Positions 61,387 to 64,000 of a stretch of 64,000 nt of DNA are shown piece by piece. Each line of letters begins with the position of its first letter. Position 1 is the first letter of the stretch. Source of the DNA: Nonlabens marinus S1-08. GTDB lineage: Bacteria; Bacteroidota; Bacteroidia; Flavobacteriales; Flavobacteriaceae. The stretch lies in NCBI RefSeq assembly GCF_000831385.1, contig NZ_AP014548.1:2347779-2411778 (forward strand), in the 5' to 3' direction. Position numbers and translations under genes: made by a program. The notes beneath the pieces are model-generated. The model was not told where the DNA came from, made no database searches, and saw nothing but the letters and a program-made list of their open reading frames with translations.

Positions 61387-62099
61387 GATTTCAGTCCCAT
61401 CGCCGCAATACGGAAGCCGAATGGATGGATGATCCATTACTAGACCCCATAATTTTAGATCAGGCGGTAGCAGACATCAACACGGTAAATCACCTATTAG
61501 GCGGCTACAAATTCACAAAGGCGGCTGTCCAACAAGTAATTAATGAAAACCCACAGGAATCGTATAAGATCATCGATTTTGGCTGTAGTGATGGCGCGAT
61601 GCTCCGGTATTTAGCACAGGAATTACCGCAAGAGCAACTGGATCTATTGGGAGTGGATTTAAGCCCTAGATCGATCCAACAAGCTCAAGAAAAGAGCAGG
61701 GATTTTGAACGTATTCGCTTTCGCGAAAGCGATATTTTCAAAACACCCGTGCAAGATTTGAAGTGTGACATACTTTTAGTGACATTGACACTACATCATT
61801 TTGCGGAAGAAGAGGTATTGAGGTTTCTAAAACGATTTCAAGAAATGGCAGGTATAGCAATCATCATCAATGACTTGCATAGAAGCCCAATTGCCTATAA
61901 CTTCTTTAAAATATTTAGTCCTATTTTTATAAAGAATGAGATTTCCATGCATGATGGATTAATCTCCATTGCCTCTGGTTTTAAGCGATCTGATTTTAAG
62001 CGATACGCAAAACAACTGGAGATCATTAATGACCGATTGACATGGAAGTGGTCGTTCCGTTTTATCTGGATCATACCCACACATGAGCGTAACAATTAA
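61383..62099 (+). CDS. Class I SAM-dependent methyltransferase
   Basis: 238 residues from TTG 61383, overlapping the oxidoreductase stop (TTGA). After an N-terminal helical part (AEWMDDPLLDPIILDQAV, INTVNHLLGG) the SAM fold has motif I IIDFGCSDGAMLRYLA, VDLSPRSIQQAQ and a motif IV-like DILLVTLTLHHF. Probably an O- or C-methyltransferase acting on the polyketide product. The palindrome encodes RFRES (about 113-117) just before the conserved Asp of motif III. Overlaps the PKS gene by 17 bp. Confidence 0.87.
   Translation: MRFQSHRRNTEAEWMDDPLLDPIILDQAVADINTVNHLLGGYKFTKAAVQQVINENPQESYKIIDFGCSDGAMLRYLAQELPQEQLDLLGVDLSPRSIQQAQEKSRDFERIRFRESDIFKTPVQDLKCDILLVTLTLHHFAEEEVLRFLKRFQEMAGIAIIINDLHRSPIAYNFFKIFSPIFIKNEISMHDGLISIASGFKRSDFKRYAKQLEIINDRLTWKWSFRFIWIIPTHERNN
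61716..61731. repeat. Dispersed palindrome, copy 19 (in CDS)
   Basis: Exact core in the methyltransferase gene, read in the third frame as RFRES. Confidence 0.95.
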
Positions 62100-63138
62100 A
62101 AGCGTTGCCACAGTAACGCCTCAATATTCTAAACAAACGTCTGAAATTCTTCCATTCGTTGAAACCTGGTTAGCAGATCAAGACGAGCGCCTGCGCCGCA
62201 AAACCATTAAGATTTTTGAAGGTGCTGCAGTAGATAAACGATATTCCATAATGGACCCAGTTGAAGTATTTACAAAGACTTCATTTCAAGATCGTAACGA
62301 TATCTATAGGAGGGAAGTGGTGCCACTGGCAAAGACCGCTGTGGAACAAGCCTTATCTAAAGCCAACTGGGTACCCCAAGATTTGGATTACATTATTACC
62401 GTCAGCTGTACGGGTATTATGATACCATCTATTGATGCGTATCTGATCAATGAAATGAACATGCGTCAAGATATTGTAAGGTTACCAGTAACTGAGATGG
62501 GTTGCGTGGCTGGAATATCTGGACTTATATATGCTGATAATTTTCTAAGGGCTAATCCTGGAAAGAAAGCCGCTGTCGTGGCTATTGAAGCACCTACAGC
62601 AACCTTTCAAATCAATGATTACTCGATGGCTAATATGGTTAGCGCTGCGATCTTTGGTGATGGATGTGCTTGCGTCCTTTTATCATCAGTGGAAGGAGGG
62701 GAAGGACCACAAATTAAAGGTCATGAGATGTACCATTTTCCTGATGCCACTCATATGATGGGTTTTGACCTTGTGGATAGCGGTCTCAAAATGGTGTTGG
62801 ATAAAGAGGTGCCAGAAACTATTGCAGCTCATTTTCCTGCAATCATCCATCCATTTCTTAAGAAGCATGAATTGGAAATTAAAGATATAGATCATTTGAT
62901 ATTCCATCCTGGTGGGAAGAAAATAGTCCAGACCGTGGAAGCCTTGTTTAGTGATTTAGGTAAGAATATAGATGATACAAAGGAAGTGCTGCGACTTTAT
63001 GGAAATATGAGCAGTGCGACGGTGCTTTTTGTTTTAGATCGTTTCATGAATAAGTCAAATGTAAAAAAAGGCGATACTGGATTGATGCTCAGTTTTGGTC
63101 CAGGTTTTACCGCTCAACGTATTTTAGTACAATGGTAA
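62083..63138 (+). CDS. Type III polyketide synthase (chalcone/stilbene synthase family)
   Basis: 351-residue homodimeric ketosynthase that extends an acyl-CoA starter with malonyl-CoA without carrier protein. The catalytic triad is complete: Cys141 in TEMGCVAGISG, His275 in IFHPGGKK and Asn308 in YGNMSSAT; the GFGPG-equivalent is SFGPGF. Bacterial relatives make alkylresorcinols, alkylpyrones or tetrahydroxynaphthalene; the product here cannot be read from sequence. It overlaps genes on both sides (17 and 7 bp). Confidence 0.94.
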   Translation: MSVTIKSVATVTPQYSKQTSEILPFVETWLADQDERLRRKTIKIFEGAAVDKRYSIMDPVEVFTKTSFQDRNDIYRREVVPLAKTAVEQALSKANWVPQDLDYIITVSCTGIMIPSIDAYLINEMNMRQDIVRLPVTEMGCVAGISGLIYADNFLRANPGKKAAVVAIEAPTATFQINDYSMANMVSAAIFGDGCACVLLSSVEGGEGPQIKGHEMYHFPDATHMMGFDLVDSGLKMVLDKEVPETIAAHFPAIIHPFLKKHELEIKDIDHLIFHPGGKKIVQTVEALFSDLGKNIDDTKEVLRLYGNMSSATVLFVLDRFMNKSNVKKGDTGLMLSFGPGFTAQRILVQW

Positions 63139-63911
63139 AAGATCTAGAAGGAACCTACGGTTTAATATTAGGGGGCAGTAGTGGTCTAGGCTATGCTAGC
63201 GCAGTTAAATGTGCCAACCACGGCATGAAGTTGATCGTTATCTATCGTTCAGGTAGAGCACAACAAGATGTTGTAAATCAAAGATTTGAAATTTTAAAAA
63301 ACTCCTCCAATCACCTCTTTATAAATGCAGATGCAACAAACGAGCTAAAGATCCCTGGTTTAATTGAAGAGCTTAAAAACTATCTGAATGGTCAGCGTTT
63401 ATTTTTACTGCTTCACAGTATTTCTAAGGGAAATTTGAAACCCATGAAGGGAGAGAGTGCATTGAACACTGGTGACTTCACGCAAACAATTCAATCCATG
63501 GGGATCAGTTTATACGCCTGGGCTCAAGCCTTGCGATCTGCCGGTCTTTTAGCAAATCCATCTCGTGTGATCAGCTTTACCAGCGAGGGCAACCAGAAAC
63601 CTATGCCCGGGTACGCTGCTGTGAGTGCCGCTAAAGCAACTCTAGAGGCGATTACCAGGAATATGGCGCTAGAATTTGCAGTAGAAGGGATTACAACCAA
63701 CTGTATTCAAGCTGGGGTGACTGATACAGAGAGCTTGCAGCGCATTCCCATGTATGAAGAACTCAAAAAAAACAGCCTGCAACGCAACCCGTTCAACAGA
63801 TTGACTCAGCCAGAAGATGTAGCAAATACCGTTTACCTATTGTGCCGTCCTGAGGCTGCTTTCATCAATGGCAGCGTTATTAAAGTCGATGGAGGGGAAT
63901 CCCTAACTTAG
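63132..63911 (+). CDS. Enoyl-ACP reductase-like short-chain dehydrogenase
   Basis: 259 residues. The SDR fold shows LILGGSSGLGYASA at the N terminus. The catalytic pair is Tyr-x6-Lys in GYAAVSAAKATLEA, the spacing of FabI/FabL enoyl reductases rather than the Tyr-x3-Lys of ketoreductases. VDGGESL closes the C terminus. It may reduce an unsaturated acyl starter or intermediate for the polyketide synthase. Overlaps the PKS gene by 7 bp. Confidence 0.87.
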   Translation: MVKDLEGTYGLILGGSSGLGYASAVKCANHGMKLIVIYRSGRAQQDVVNQRFEILKNSSNHLFINADATNELKIPGLIEELKNYLNGQRLFLLLHSISKGNLKPMKGESALNTGDFTQTIQSMGISLYAWAQALRSAGLLANPSRVISFTSEGNQKPMPGYAAVSAAKATLEAITRNMALEFAVEGITTNCIQAGVTDTESLQRIPMYEELKKNSLQRNPFNRLTQPEDVANTVYLLCRPEAAFINGSVIKVDGGESLT

Positions 63912-63916
63912 CACTC

Positions 63917-64000
63917 ATGTTACTATCTCAACTAGAAAAAATAGTCGCAAATCTTCCCTACGGCGAGGGTTTTAAGTTTGTGGATCAATTATTAGAATTA
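63917..64000 (+). CDS. Hot-dog dehydratase-like protein, N-terminal fragment (cut by window edge)
   Basis: Only 28 codons are present, from ATG 63917, 5 bp after the SDR stop. The peptide LLSQLEKIVANLPYGEGF then KFVDQLLEL resembles the N terminus of 3-hydroxyacyl-ACP dehydratases (LPY-x4-FxFVD). If right, dehydratase and enoyl reductase act together in this operon. Too short for certainty. Confidence 0.5.
   Translation, partial: MLLSQLEKIVANLPYGEGFKFVDQLLEL

Noticed and set aside
1887..61731. Palindrome copies as a set of transcription terminators
   Set aside because: One lies between divergent genes, ten are inside genes, most lack a T tract, and proA has a separate clear terminator just before its copy.
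1887..61731. Palindrome copies as a CRISPR array or mobile element ends
   Set aside because: They are kilobases apart, with no common spacers, no flanking direct repeats and no transposase or Cas genes.
1887..61731. Palindrome as an avoided or guarded TCGCGA restriction site
   Set aside because: TCGCGA also occurs outside the repeats (near 11540, 24510, 34340 and 60195), so the hexamer alone is not special; modification cannot be judged from sequence.

Overview
The window looks like chromosomal DNA of a gliding marine member of the Flavobacteriaceae (phylum Bacteroidota). The reasons are: gliding genes gldI, gldF and gldG; a secreted nuclease that ends in a type IX secretion sorting domain; many lipoproteins and TPR/TonB-C proteins typical of the phylum; TAnnTTTG promoter boxes instead of E. 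coli-type -10 boxes; frequent TTG starts and almost no Shine-Dalgarno sequences. The genus cannot be fixed from sequence alone. Gene density is high: no gap reaches 300 bases. I see no rRNA, tRNA, CRISPR array, transposase or phage gene.

Layout. 1-8.2 kb: 5' end of mutS2, then ung, a solute-binding-fold protein, ppk1, a nucleoside phosphorylase, ridA, a cyclophilin-FKBP lipoprotein, gldI and nrnA. 8.3-12.2 kb: ndk, then a compact minus-strand operon (Rossmann/DUF2520 protein, kdsC, UbiA-type prenyltransferase, maf, two small envelope proteins). 12.3-21 kb: a giant ccsBA cytochrome c maturation gene, a TPR protein, the secreted endonuclease I, an RsmB-like methyltransferase and a BNR-repeat lipoprotein. 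21-31.4 kb: dus, a family-5 solute-binding lipoprotein, mtaB, a PadR regulator with a membrane partner, three tandem TPR-TonB-C genes, aroC and a dicarboxylate symporter. 31.5-36 kb: an ATP-grasp / N-formylglutamate amidohydrolase-like / DUF1704 metallopeptidase / thioredoxin-like operon. 36-42.3 kb: a PhnA-like protein, gldFG with a monooxygenase and a SAM hydroxide adenosyltransferase, phoH and purC. 42.5-45.5 kb: proC-proB-proA behind a structured leader. 45.5-57.8 kb: transporters, peptidases, an RNA methyltransferase, MscS and oxidoreductases. 58-64 kb: a fused E1 alpha/beta 2-oxoacid dehydrogenase, then a tight type III polyketide synthase operon that runs off the right edge.

The most striking signal is not a gene. 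A perfect 16-bp palindrome, CGCTTTCGCGAAAGCG (often extended to TTCGCTTTCGCGAAAGCGAA), occurs 16 times exactly and 3 times with one or two changes, about once per 3.4 kb. It lies both between genes and inside ten protein-coding genes, where it is read in frame as AFAKA, LSRK or RFRES. The two gene systems most worth study are the type III PKS operon (60.3-64 kb) and the ATP-grasp/DUF1704 operon (31.6-35.9 kb), which pairs a peptide-ligase-like enzyme with two putative zinc hydrolases.
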